From positions 25,940,945-26,004,944 of the forward strand of contig OV884059.1 of NCBI GenBank assembly GCA_930367215.1: a stretch of DNA of 64,000 nt. The letters are read 5' to 3'. How positions within the stretch are numbered: the stretch's first letter is position 1; the number at the start of each line of letters is the position of its first letter. Shown piece after piece: positions 33,064-44,425 of this stretch. Below the pieces are notes generated by a model. It did not search any database, had not been told where the DNA came from, and saw only the letters and a program-made list of their open reading frames with translations. This stretch comes from Pollenia angustigena (lineage: Eukaryota; Arthropoda; Insecta; Diptera; Polleniidae). The translations under genes were made by a program, and so were the position numbers.

Positions 33064-33120
33064 TAAAAAATTTAATTAATTTTTTATATATTTTTTTATT
33101 TTAAATTTTTATACTTAATT

Positions 33121-33147
33121 GTTTTTATTTTTATTCTTTCTTTGCAG
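33121..33147 (+). promoter_or_regulatory. futsch: Splice acceptor of the futsch leader exon
   Basis: A 20-base pyrimidine tract ending in CTTTGCAG is the best 3' splice site in this part of the window. It marks the probable start of the exon at 33148. No donor or transcription start upstream was identified, so a transcription start inside the leader region remains possible. Confidence 0.5.
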
Positions 33148-34341
33148 ATATACAAATTTTAAATGAACTCTAGCAGCCAGTACTTTAAAAAAAAAGCAAC
33201 AACCCAAAAGGATTTTTAATTTAAAGTTAAACAAAAAAACCTAATGCCAGCAGCAAAATAAAAAGCAAAATTTAAATTAAAAAAACCAAAAAAACATTAA
33301 AATTATTAAAATAAAAATAATATTAAAAAAAAGTAAAACATTTTAAAATATTATTCAAAATATTAGAGCCTAAGAAGTCCAAACAAAAGTATATAAAAAT
33401 AAAATATATTTAACAAAAAACCAAATGTTTAAAATAATTTAAATAAAAACAAATCACGCCATTTACAACAAGAAATAAAAAAAAGAAAAAAAAAACATTA
33501 ACACAAATTATTACAAACAAACTCACTCAGATATTTAAGAATTAAACAAAAACCAAAGAAAAAACTATTTAAGATTTTAAATGAAAATTTGGCACTTAAA
33601 AGACATGTTATCAAACCTCTAACTGATTAAAAGCGAACAACCCCTCTAGAAAATTTAAAGGGGAACAAAAAAATTAAAAAAACAAACTCAATATTCAACG
33701 TCGTCTCTTTCAAAAGTCTAAAAGACGACCAAACGACGCCAAACACGACATTCAGCAGAGTCGAAAGTCTAGTCAAGTGTAGAAAACGAAGTGTGAGCGA
33801 ATTTTGAAGTGCAACATTTTGTAGCAACCAGCAGCAGCGTGCAAAACAGTCTGCATTACAATTTGCTACAGATCATACCGCGCACTCACTCACTGACTCA
33901 CTCCAAACAAGACAAAGAAAAAGAGTTTTTAAAATTGTTTTATTTTAATTATTATATTTAATAAATTTAAAATTATCCATTAAAGAAATTGCTTTAAAGA
34001 AAATCTAATTTTCTCAAGTGTGTACAAATTTTTTCTGCAAAAAGTAAAAAACAAAAAAAAAAAAAACATTAAGACTGATATGGTTTGAAATATTGTTAGC
34101 AAATTTCCACAAAATAAAATTTCATAGAAATTATTTAAAAAAAAAAATTGTAAAATTTTTTAAAAGTTTTACAATTCTTTAAAACAAAAGTTAAAAAAAA
34201 CCGAACAACAAAAACGCCTTAGAAATTTACAGAAAAAAAGGTTCCTGTTTGAAAATTTCTTAGACTTTAAAAATAACAAACGTTCAATTTGATATTTCCT
34301 TAAAAAAAGAAACGCGAGAAGTTGTTCTAAACTAAACTGTG
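33148..34341 (+). other. futsch: Presumed 5' untranslated leader of futsch
   Basis: This is an A-rich stretch of about 1.2 kb with many stops in all frames, between the acceptor at 33147 and the start codon at 34342. A less AT-rich patch with CAGCAGCAG and repeated CTCAC/ACTCA lies at 33820-33905. Its assignment as leader depends on the acceptor being used. Confidence 0.45.
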
Positions 34342-34798
34342 ATGAGTGATTTAGTTAAGATGAACGGTCAGGGAGCTCTTGAAACTCCCGAGGACCATGG
34401 TTTGGCTCAAGCAGCCTTGAATGGTGTAGAGGCAAATGCTGTTGCAGAGGCCTCTACTACGGCTGCTGGTGTAAATGGGGGCGGTGATGTTGCTGGTACT
34501 GGTGCAGAGACTGGCACGGCTGCTGGTTCTTTAAAGGCTGTTGAATCGGCTATTTCTTGTTCTTCTATGGCTGGAGATGATGCCGGCACCGATGCTGGTG
34601 CCAGCTCTATACCGCCATCTGAGGCTGGCGGTCGTCCTCCATTGGACACTGCCTGTTCGGATGGTGGCGGCCCTTCAAGTTTGGTTGGTGGTATGGTTGG
34701 ACCACCCAGTCCTTTAACCGGTTGCTATTTGCTTATCATTTTGGGTGAACCGCACTCCGAGGAGCATAAAGATAATATTTTGCAACATTTATTGAAAG
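34342..34798 (+). CDS. futsch: futsch (MAP1 family), first coding exon
   Basis: Futsch is the insect MAP1B orthologue, a very large cytoskeletal protein that binds and stabilises microtubules in axons, dendrites and synaptic terminals. This exon gives 152 codons from ATG 34342 plus one base of the next codon, ending at AAAG|GTAAGT (phase 1). Residues 1-120 are a low-complexity Ala/Gly/Thr/Ser-rich leader. From about residue 126 the sequence PLTGCYLLIILGEPHSEEHK aligns with the conserved MAP1 start (YLLxxxGExxxEEH...LxKG), and the exon stops just before that Gly. A GTG lies directly upstream and Met7 is an alternative start; Met1 is chosen as the first ATG, with G at -3. The rest of the gene is outside the window. 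The codon use is clearly coding, unlike the flanks. Confidence 0.85.
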
Positions 34799-34804
34799 GT
34801 AAGT
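34799..34804 (+). promoter_or_regulatory. futsch: Splice donor after futsch coding exon 1
   Basis: AAAG|GTAAGTACC is a near-perfect insect 5' splice site. It interrupts the Gly codon of the conserved LLK-G position in phase 1. Confidence 0.8.
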
Positions 34805-34890
34805 ACCGCCAAACTTTTATTATCTTTATAGTTTAAAAAAAATAAATAATCAAATCACTTTCGAAAGCTTAAGTTTTCAAATAAATCTAA

Positions 34891-35955
34891 AATTTTAGGG
34901 TTAAAGCATTTGCCATCTAAAAAAATCAGAATATATCGCACACTTAATCATAAACAGGCTAAAGTCAAACTTCAAAAATGTTTAAGAAAGGCAGAAAATA
35001 GGCTTCACAAGTATTATTGCAATTGAGTTCAACAACTGAAAGAAGAAAAATAAAAAAGACGGTGACGCAAACGACATTTTCGTGGTCGCTGTACGGAAAA
35101 AATAAAAATTGATTTAAATTGTAGAATTTGTCATATTTATTTAAAAATTAATTAAATTTTAGGTAGTTAACAAATTAATAGTATCAATTAAACGTTTAAT
35201 TCACTTAATTAAACGTCATGAAAAAATTTTAGGGTTAAAGCATTTGCCATCTAAAAAAATCAGAATATATCGCACACTTAATCATAAACAGGTCTAAGTT
35301 AAACTTCAAAAATGTTTAAGAAAGGCAGAAAATAGGCTTCACAAGTATTATTGCAATTGAGTTCAACAACTGAAAAAAGAAAAATAAAAAAGACGGTGAC
35401 GCAAACGACATTTTCGTGGTCGCTGTACGGAAAAAATAAAAATTGATTTAAATTGTAGAATTTGTCATATTTATTTAAAAATTAATTAAATTTGAGGTAG
35501 TTAACAAATTAATAGTATCAATTAAACGTTTAATTCACTTGATTAAACGCCATGAAAAAATTTTAGGGTTAAAGCATTTGCCATCTAAAAAAATCAGAAT
35601 ATATCGCACACTTAATCATAAACAGGTCTAAATCAAACTTCAAAAATGTTTAAGAAAGGCAGAAAATAGGCTTCACAAGTATTATTGCAATTGAGTTCAA
35701 CAACTGAAAGAAGAAAAATAAAAAAGACGGTGACGCAAACGACATTTTCCTGGTCGCTGTACGGAAAAAATAAAAATTGATTTAAATTGTAGAATTTGTC
35801 ATATTTATTTAAAAATTAATTAAATTTGAGGTAGTTAACAAATTAATAGTATCAATTAAACGTTTAATTCACTTGATTAAACGTTTAATTAACTTGATTA
35901 AAAGTGTAATTCACTTGATTAAACGTTTAATCCACTTGATTAAATTTTTAATTAA
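34891..35955. repeat. Three tandem copies of a 334-bp unit
   Basis: Units start at 34891, 35225 and 35559 with AATTTTAGGGTTAAAGCATT. Each contains CGCACACTTAATCATAAACA, AAGACGGTGACGCAAACGAC and a tail ATAGTATCAATTAAACGTTT. Copies differ by only a few bases, so the duplication is recent. The last tail expands into further ACTTGATTAAACG units. The tail is also present at 15790-15920. It lies about 90 bases after the futsch donor. Confidence 0.9.
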
Positions 35956-37469
35956 AATTTATTTTACTTTCGATTAATGCTTTAATAAATAAATTTGATT
36001 TTTGGACTGATTTATGAAAAACAAAACGATTTTGAGACATTTGGATATGTGCCTGTTTAGGATTCAGTGTGCGATAATATTATAAATATATAGAAAGTTG
36101 TTTTACTTTATAATCTGGAAGACTTTAAGCCGAAATATATTAAAAGTCACCCAAAAACTCAGCATATAAAAAACAATGGTATAAATCTTGGAGACAAATT
36201 TATGTTTCAGCGAAATATCAACAACAAAGAAAATATAAAAAAAAAACAATTAATAAATAGAAACTGGGAATTATTTCCTTCCGAAGGTTATTTTTTTTAA
36301 TTTTTTTTAAAGTAATATTTAACATTTTTTAGAAATTAAAAACAAAATTTCAAAAAAATATAAACATTTTAATTTGCTTATATTGATGGCAGATTGTAAA
36401 AGAGTTACACAAAATTTATGTTGTATACTTTAGGGATATTTTAAAAAAAAGTTAATAAAAGCACTCTTCTAGGAGCCAAAAATAGTTATACTAAAGCAAA
36501 ACAGTTTTATTAGTTGTATACTTTTGTTAAAGATTTCTTTTTCCTGTAGCATACTTTAGGGCTCTTAAGCTAGTGTATATAAAAGGCAGCCTATTTCATA
36601 TCTTTAAAACTTTAATAAATACAAAATTATCTTTTTTAACGATATTATATAATACAAAATAATTATTTAGTTTTTTTAACCCAAACGGTTCTTTTTGTTT
36701 AACTTAAAGCATTTTTTTTTTTTTTTTTGCAATGTAGTTCAATGTTACACTCAAAATACCAGAAAATAACTCATAGCGAAAATGATATGACCAATTGCCT
36801 GCAAGAATTGAAGCAAAAATTAAACAAAAAAACAAATATTTTCTTAATAAAGCAACAAACAGTAATAGAAAACAAGATAGAAAACAATTAAATACCAAAA
36901 AAACCTCTGCTTCTTCAAAGCTGACGAGTCGTCAGCTGCCTTTTGAAAAAAAAAAAAAAAAAATGTACAGCAAACCACAATACAAGCAGCACGCGACATT
37001 AATTATTCAAGCGTTAAGTTTAGCGTTTTTTTCTTTTCTTTTTATTTCAAACATGTCTATTTCGCTGTTTCTTATTGTAATATATTTATATATTTAGGCG
37101 TTGAAATTGTAGTACTTTTCTTTTACATTCTTTTTTTTTTTTTGTTTTTGTTACAAGAAATGTGTAGATTAGTTAAGAAAAAAAATGATACTTGATTTAT
37201 TCTTTCATTAAAAAAAAGCAAGCCATGATAATTGTTTAATAATTGTTTTAAGTGCTTTTCACATGACGACAGCACTGGTGTTGCCAAGAGCATTTAATGT
37301 TTATAATTTTTTTTTTAAATAATCAAACATTTTGTAGCATTTAAAACAATAGCTGAATCTTTTCTTTTAATTCTTTAGTTCAGTTATAGTTTGTCGATGT
37401 TGAATTCAGTGAAGAAAACTACATTTCATTTGACTTTATTTAGACTTCTTTACGTATTTTTTTTAATTC
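35956..37469. other. AT-rich intronic DNA, nothing recognised
   Basis: Poly-T and poly-A tracts dominate. Open frames at 36704-36898 and 36795-37097 are low-complexity and overlap in opposite directions. Confidence 0.4.
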
Positions 37470-37754
37470 TACCCAAACCACAGTTATTGGAGGAGGGTAT
37501 ATTGCGTTTGTTCTGATGTATGTAACACCTTTAAGTAAGCCGATCGACTCATAATCACGATCAACCGATGTCCGTCCATTAGGCTGGCTGATGTCCATGT
37601 AAAACTCTTGCGCAAATTACAGGTCGCAATTTTGGAGATAATTTGATGAAACTTAGTACATTTCTTAGTCACATGTACCAAACCATCATACTCCCTATAC
37701 AAGCTTCCTTTCGGTATAAAGTCTTTGCCCATAGCTCCCATTCAAATACTACTA

Positions 37755-38207
37755 CACCCAGAGAAAAAACATGTTTAAATATGGTCACCTCGAACAAAAC
37801 TATTTTTAAAGGAAATTTTAAACATATTATGATTCGTTTAACAATATTATTGTTACCGACAACCATATTATGGTTGAATTAGTCCCCCATCAAGAAGCCA
37901 CAACAATATTATGGTTGTCTCCGAACATGTTTTGGTTAAAAATAACTAAAACATGTTTAACACTTATAATAGCATGGTTAGTTTTCAACCATAGCATGTT
38001 GCTCTTTAAAAAGGAGGAAAATACTCTTGCTAATTTTAAAACAAATTATTGTCACATTTTAACGTAACATGTTTAGAGGCTAATTTAACCATAATATGTT
38101 TGTAGGTGACTATAACATTGTTATATTTAACATAATATGTTTCAAATTGCCTTTTAAAATAGTTTTGTTGGAGGTGAACATATTTAAACATGTTTTTTCT
38201 CTGCGTG
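37755..38207. mobile_element. Fold-back MITE with about 75-bp arms, TA duplication
   Basis: CACCCAGAGAAAAAACATGT, TTAAATATGGTCACCTC, AACAAAACTATTTTTAAAGG are repeated in inverse at the right end with few mismatches, flanked by TA (37753-37754 and 38208-38209). The centre has further inverted ACCATAATATTGT/ACAATATTATGGT and AACCATGCTA units. TA duplication suggests mobilisation by a Tc1/mariner transposase. Confidence 0.75.
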
Positions 38208-38689
38208 TAGCTTTGAATGCCATAACTTCCTTATAAATGTTGGCATTGACATAAAAATAGGCCAAAATAGCTCTTACGACAGCTTTCATGTCATGAGAAA
38301 ATTTCGTGCTGGGAGCACGGCTGTCAGATTTGACGATTTATCGTCATTTCGACGATTTCGGGATCCAAAAATGGGCCATTGACGATTAGACGATTTACAC
38401 CTTAAATTGGACGATTTTTCATATGACAAGTTGCCTACTAATTTTCATAAATTTTTAGTACCATTTTTTTAACAACTTCTTGGATACCTTCGTTTATTTG
38501 TTTGACACTCAATGGCCCGTTTAAGCAATTCATAATACAAAAATAAATATAATAAATTTCACTTCAGATTCTGGTAATATATCCATTTCTCAAGAATATT
38601 CACATGTATTACGAAAAGAAAAGTACGGCAATTATGAATGAAAAATTATATCTGGCAAATGTCCACCACAAGCACGCTGTTAGATGTCG

Positions 38690-38990
38690 ATTCTGTCATC
38701 AAAGCTTTTAATCACTTTTTGACAAAATGGCGGGCCTTTTCGTTAATCACATCAGGGATTTTGAGTTTTAAGGCTGCAATCGATTTGATTGGCTCCATAT
38801 AGACTCTGTCCTTAACATAGCCACACAAGAAATAATCCAGTGGTGTAAATCACACGTTTTGGCTGGCCAATTAACAGCGGATGTTCGTAAAATTATGCGA
38901 GCGGGTTGCCAATGCATCTACACGAATACGCCAGAAAACTAAACATCAAAACTATCATGTTGTTGGCGTTGCCACAATTAAAAAAACAGT
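38690..38990 (-). pseudogene. Mariner-like transposase C-terminal relic
   Basis: On the minus strand, NWPAKTCDL is followed after a one-base frame change by PLDYFLCGYVKDRVYMEP, the mariner-type region with the last catalytic Asp. A further stretch (SIAALKLKIPDVINEK) continues the C-terminal tail in the same frame. Frameshifts and the missing N-terminal two thirds make it a pseudogene. It differs from the CGCACGATG-ended elements and from 29159-29782. Confidence 0.6.
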
Positions 38991-39118
38991 TCTTGTAGTT
39001 TTTTTTGGATTATTAAAATCCTCAATTTTTAATATTTAAAAAACGCTTGCCGGTCTTATTTAAGTTGGTCTGTAAAAGAAGTTTAAACCTGCATTTATAG
39101 CCAATACGTGTGAGAATA

Positions 39119-40217
39119 CACTAAAAGAATTATGCTTCATAAATCTAATGAATCAATTTCATTAAATTTTTTTCATTAATTCAATGAAAAATTTCATTGC
39201 GGTAATGAAATTTTACAAATATAAGGAAACAATTTCGTTAATACTACGAAATTGAGTTTCGTAATTTCGTCATCATTTTCTATTAAATTAATGACAACTT
39301 AATATCTCTTTCAAAAGAAAAATTCAACTTATTGTTACATAATTTCAATAGGTTTTTTATAATTAAAATGAACTATTAATTAAAATATTTAAATATTTTT
39401 AAGTTAATGAAAAAAAGGAGACTTTTGTAACTTTATATTTTCCGTGATAAATGTCACTAAAACAATGAAAACAAGATATGATTCTTTAACTTTAAAAAAC
39501 TTATAACTAAAAAATTTTCTTCCTATAACTGTTGTAAAAACGTTTTTTTAACTTAATTTTTAGCGGTAGATTGTAAATTTAAATGTTTCATAAAATTAAT
39601 GAAAAAAAATTCATTACGCCAACGAAATTCTGATTTTAGCTAAATGTAAGAAAAATATAGAGGTAAAAAAAAAAACAACGCAAAAACATTCTGTTTTCTT
39701 TAATTGTTAATTTAAATTCACAAAATTTACGCACTAGTACAAGCCAGAAAAATGGAAAGAAGGCAGATTAAGGTCGCCGCGGTCTGGAAAATGAGTTTAG
39801 TAAAATTTACTTAAAGCTTAGCTTATGAAAGTAGAACATAACATGATGTAAACGAAATATAAAAACGAAATAAAATTAATAAAACTTGATGATTTGAAAC
39901 AGGAATAAAAAAAAAACAAAAAAAAAAAAAAAATCGCAACAACTCAAAACGCACATTGAAAAAATGGATAAAATAAATTCAAACTTTCATTAAAATATAA
40001 AAACATTTATATTTTAATAATAAAAAATTTCTTTAAACGTTTGACATTAAAATAATGAAACTTTTTCATTGATTTTATGAAACATTTCATTAACGGGGGG
40101 CTAATGTAACATTCTTCTTTAATCCAATGAAGGGTTACATATGCTGACTTTTAATGTATTTTTTTCATTGCATTAATGTCAAAATTCATTGGATCTGTGA
40201 AGAAAATTCTTTCAGTG
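39119..40217. mobile_element. TIR element with CACTRAAAGAATT ends, 1.1 kb, TA duplication
   Basis: The left end CACTAAAAGAATTATGCTTC and the right end (inverse CACTGAAAGAATTTTCTTCA) match, continue as AATCYAATGAAT, and are flanked by TA. The arms carry many ATTTCATT/AATGAAAT units. No coding sequence. A shorter relative is at 3280-3670. Confidence 0.7.
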
Positions 40218-40715
40218 TAGCGGTTTTATTTTTAACGATATTTTGAGACAAGAAATACATAGAATGTATGATTTTTTTTTTATTTCAAATAACACAAACG
40301 GAAAATAGTTAAAATTTTTCAAAAATAACCAAACTTAGTGTTTTTTACAATGACGATTTTTGAGATGTTTGAAGTTATTCAATTGATCGATTTTGACGTT
40401 TTTTTGTTGCAAAATTTGCGACTTTCGACACATTTTATCTGGCAGCTATGGCTAGGAGGTCCAAAATTAACCCTAACATAAGCCGCCCTTCTAAAATTAA
40501 GGCAAAAACTCGCATATAGATAAAAATATCTTTAATAATATTCGGCACAAAGAACTTTAACATGAACCTTAACCTCATTATATAATTTTGTTATGGCAGG
40601 TCCATAATTGTCCATGGGCCCCAAATAGGATACACTTTCGATATTTTGTTTTTAAATACTATGGTGTAGGTCATATCATATGATCGGGCTCGACCGACTA
40701 TGTTTTCTTACTTGT

Positions 40716-41315
40716 TTTTTTTTCAATATTTATTGTTTATTCCAGCGGCAAATTGTGAGATTTTAATCTAATTGTGGTTTAAAACAAAAAATATTTTGTA
40801 ATTAAAGTTAATTTTTTTCATCATTTCTGTTTTAAAATTGTGATTGTTTATGATTATTTTTCTTTCTTTCTGGTAGACAATTAAATATTTAATGCAATTT
40901 ATGGCTATTTTTTTTTTTTTAACAATTTGTTCATAACTATTGTAATAAAATGACAGAAAAGAAAATCATAAAATAATAAGTAAATAAAAGATTGAAACAC
41001 ATTTAAAATCAATGACAATTTAACACAGATTTATTATTTTTAATTAAAAAGAAATTAAAAAAATTGTTTGAAAATCAATTTTTAAAGATAAAATTTAAAT
41101 TAAGTAAAAACAAAGTATACAAGTGCCCAAGAGATTCGAAAAGCATATTTCAAAGATGCTCTGAAAAGGACTTTAAGGATTCACAGCTAAAAGCATATTT
41201 TTTTTAAATTTATTAAAAGTTTTACAACTGAATTAAATCCTTTTTTTACTAAAGTTTAAAAAATGTTCTTTAAAAATTTTAAATTTTAGAAAAAAAAAAA
41301 AAAAAAAAATATTAA
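40716..41315. other. AT-rich intronic DNA, nothing recognised
   Basis: No gene, repeat match or inverted-repeat element seen. Confidence 0.35.
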
Positions 41316-41443
41316 AGCCGTGTTCACATAACCCCTTGAATCGTTGTGTCTATTATTTGTTCTATAAAAAACCAATAGTGAACTAGGTAATTAAATAAAA
41401 CATACAACTAATACAACGATACAAGGGGTTTTGTGAATGCGTT
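41316..41443. mobile_element. Palindromic MITE, about 128 bp
   Basis: AGCCGTGTTCACATAACCCC, TTGAATCGTTGT and the inverse of the right arm (CGCATTCACAAAACCCCTTG, TATCGTTGT) match. The GTGTTCAC core is like the ends of the TTA-flanked elements, but the target duplication is not clear here. Confidence 0.6.
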
Positions 41444-41489
41444 CAATAATAATATTTCGAAAATTTTCAATTTGCTAACAACAACTATT

Positions 41490-41720
41490 GGGCTGCGTTT
41501 TTGAGACGTGGATTAAGTTTAAACTTAGTTTAACGTAGTGTTCAACTCGGATATTTTCGGCTAAATGTAAGTTTTTTTATTATTTCCTTAAAGACCAAAA
41601 TTTTAAACAAAATTAAGCTTTTCCGTCAAAATTATGTATACAAACTTGCTAATGGCGATACAAATAAATCAGTTTTCAGATTTTCTAAGCCCAGTTTAAC
41701 TCAGATCTCATAATCCAGCC
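41490..41720. mobile_element. PIF/Harbinger-like MITE, GGCTGGGTTTTTGAGAT family, copy 2
   Basis: The left end GGGCTGCGTTTTTGAGACGT then GGATTAAGTTTAAACTTA, and the inverse of the right end GGCTGGATTATGAGATCTGA then GTTAAACTGGGC, are related. TTA follows the right end; the left flank is TAT and may have mutated. Same family as 32848-33063. Confidence 0.6.
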
Positions 41721-42054
41721 TTAATTTTTTAAACATAAAATCATATTTCTAGCTTGTTTTATTAAAAAATAATTAAAGAGGATCCCGAAATTAAAGCCAG
41801 ATTTGAGTTTAAAAGAAACACACAGTTTTAATTCTTTTCTCTTAGGCTTGCCAACACTTAACTGCACAAATGGCGACAAATTCAAATCTTGCGTTAATTT
41901 TGGGAAACCCTTTAGAAGCAAGCAAAAACACAAAAAGAGATCGATATAACCTATTGATATATTAAAATCTAAAGCATACATTCTGAAAAGTTCTAGGCTA
42001 TCAAAGTTTTTCTTGGGATTCAAAAATTAATTATCAAGGTTTCGTTATAAAGTG

Positions 42055-42180
42055 CTAAATTCCCATTTCATACTACTGACAAACTGAAGTTTATTGTTGA
42101 TGGGATAAGCTATTCCTATGCGCATTTAACTGGTTGCTAAGGCCAGATCGTCAGGAAACTTCATCCAAAGATTTTAGAAC
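42055..42180. repeat. Left member of a 5-kb-spaced inverted repeat pair
   Basis: The block TTTATTGTTGATGGGATAAG, CTATTCCTATGC, CTGGTTGCTAAGGCCAGATC, CAGGAAACTTCATCCA is present in inverse at 47125-47250 with about 90% identity. The pair could be the ends of one large element or two solo insertions. Confidence 0.65.
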
Positions 42181-42901
42181 AACTAAAGATATTATACAAA
42201 TAAAACTGTTAAGCGAATAAGAATTATAAGCCCCAGGCTGCTTAAAAATTTTTTTATTTAAAGCATACTTTTAGGAAGGTTTAAGCAATTTCATCATATT
42301 TTAAGGCTCTAATTATAGCAATTTTATATTTAAGACTTCATAATGGCAAAGTATTTTAGTTTTAATAAAACATGATTATTTAACACATTGAATGCCACCT
42401 CGTACATTTTCGTAGAACCACGAACAGTTTTTTTCTGTACGACACTAGAGGAAATTTAATGTGTTTTTTTTTAAAGAAGCCTTTACTGAATAAAAAGAAG
42501 AAAAAAAGCGACGTTCGTTTTTGTACCTTCGTGATTTTAAGAAATGCATGTCTGTCATGCAGTACGACAAAAAAAAAAACTGTTATAAAATAAAAAGAAC
42601 ACAGTAAAATCGATTAGGGATATTTTAGGAGTCGCTTTTATCACTTGTTTCATCATTTCGTCAGCTCATTATTGGTTTGACCTACCGACCCTTTCAAAAA
42701 AATTAAGCTAGGTATGGAGTGCATTAACTTAGTTTTGTGTTGCTCTACACGCCACCATTTGGCCAATCCAGCAAATTCCTCATACGTACAAGATAAATTT
42801 CATGTCAATAAAATGTCAACAACTCATAAACAGCAAGCAGTAGGTATATCTATGCAGCACAAAAAAGTTTCTTTTAATAAATAAATTTAGAAAAGTGGAG
42901 T

Positions 42902-43129
42902 ATGCGGCACAAAACGATAATTTTTAATTTCAATTTAATACTATTTACTTTTAAGTTCTCAAATGAACGTTCTCAAAAGTTTAAATTTTTCTTCAAAATA
43001 TATGCCAGAAGCAAAAACTCCCATCGGGTATATTTTCAAAATACTTCATGCAAACATTCATTATCAGTTTTCTTCATTACGACTTTTTGGTATATGCGCC
43101 AAACCAATAATAAGCTGACGATTTATTAA
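42902..43129 (+). other. Open frame of 75 codons, no support
   Basis: An ATG-initiated low-complexity frame rich in Phe, Lys and Asn. It has no motif or splice context and is most likely chance. Confidence 0.1.
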
Positions 43130-43652
43130 AAAAAAAAAAAATTTGGCTTTTGTGGTTACACATTATAAGACTTTCTTTGTTACATGATTTATAAGCGATT
43201 CGCAATGATTCATTTGAAAGTTTGAGAGGTGAAAGGCTTCCTGGCAGGGCTTTCATCAAACTTAATGTGTTAAATAAATTTTAAGCCTACTTTCAGGATT
43301 TTTAGAAAATTGTCTATAGAAACATAAAACATGTCTTTTTAAAGAAAATATAAGCAAAATTTAAAACATATTTTTAGGTAAAAGTGTATATCAAATTACA
43401 CTGGTTTACAAATGTAAAACAGTCAGTCGTTCAGCAGGTATTTTTAAAAAACTGGTAAAATGAGGAAAAGAAAAATGTTTCACCACTTCTATATTCTTGC
43501 ATTCGATTTAGAAGTGAATTTTTAGTTCTCTTATGAAGTTTTAAGAAATTTTGACAATTCTAAATAAAACAAAAAACGTTTTAAAGTCGGAAAGTTTACA
43601 TTTGTAAACTGTCAGCTGTTTGAGGGCTATAATATATTCTCTAAAATTCAAA

Positions 43653-44425
43653 GCATATTTCTAGGCTTTTGCAAATTATTTTTAAAGAGAAATATAATAA
43701 AAAAAGTTAGGCATATTTTTAGGTAAACTGAATAATTATACATTCTTTAAAATCTAAAGAATATTTCTTGGCTTTTGCAAATTATTTTTTAAGTGAAATA
43801 AAATTAAAATTTTAGGCATATTTTTAGGTAAAATAAATAATTTAAAATTCCTTAAAATATAAAGCATATTTCTTGGCTTTTGCAAATTATTTTTAAAGAG
43901 AAATATAATAAAAAAAAAGTAAGGCATATTTTTAGGTAAACTGAATAATTATACATTCTTTAAAATCTAAAGAATATTTCTTGGCTTTTGCAAATTTTTT
44001 TTTAAGTGAAATAAAATTAAAATTTTAGGCATATTTTTAGGTAAAATAAATAATTTAAAATTCCTTAAAATCTAAAGCATATTTCTTGGCTTTTGCAAAT
44101 TATTTTTAAAGAGAAATATAATAAAAAAAAAGTAAGGCATATTTTTAGGTAAACTGAATAATTATACATTCTTTAAAATCTAAAGAATATTTCTTGGCTT
44201 TTGCAAATTTTTTTTTAAGTGAAATAAAATGAAAATTTTAGGCATATTTTTAGGTAAAATAAATAATTTAAAATTCCTTAAAATCTAAAGCATATTTCTT
44301 GGCTTTTGCAAATTATTTTTTAAGAGAAATATAATAAAAAAAAGTAAGGCATATTTTTAGGTAAACTGAATAATTAGAAATTCTTTAAAATCTAAAGCAT
44401 ATTTCTTGGCTTTTGCATAATATTT
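43653..44425. repeat. Tandem array, about 3.6 copies of a 212-bp dimeric unit
   Basis: The phrase GCATATTTCTTGGCTTTTGC recurs at about 43653 (one base different), 43864, 44078, 44290 and 44397. Each 212-bp unit is two diverged 106-bp halves, and each half contains GGCATATTTTTAGGTAAA. Adjacent units are nearly identical, so the array expanded recently. Every half ends in a TTTTTAG|GTAAA sequence that looks like fused splice sites. Confidence 0.85.

Larger units (their letters stand above)
38319..40448. mobile_element. Candidate element with GGCTGTCAGAT ends and GACGATTT subterminal repeats
   Basis: GGCTGTCAGAT on the left and ATCTGGCAGCT on the right are inverted. GACGATTT recurs about six times just inside the left end and again (GACGATTTTTGAG, GATCGATTTTGACG) near the right end. 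The unit holds a mariner transposase relic and the nested element at 39119-40217. It splits the second half of the repeat at 37470-40715. Confidence 0.45.
37470..40715. mobile_element. Interrupted copy of the 0.5 kb dispersed fly repeat
   Basis: The left part (TACCCAAACCACAGTTATTG, GAGGGTATATTGCG, TGATGTATGTAAC, GCCGATCG, GTCCATGTAAAA, TACAGGTCGCAATTTTGGAG) and the right part (AATACTATGGTGTAGGTCAT, TTTTCTTACTTGTTTTT) match the copy at 19311-19842. About 2.6 kb of other elements now separate the halves: 37755-38207 and 38319-40448. Confidence 0.65.

Noticed and set aside
34407..34649. 80-codon antisense open frame
   Set aside because: It is the shadow of the GC-richer, Ala/Gly-rich futsch exon on the other strand.
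41721..42023. 100-codon antisense frame
   Set aside because: Low-complexity Phe/Leu/Lys composition, starting at the edge of a MITE; no supporting signal.
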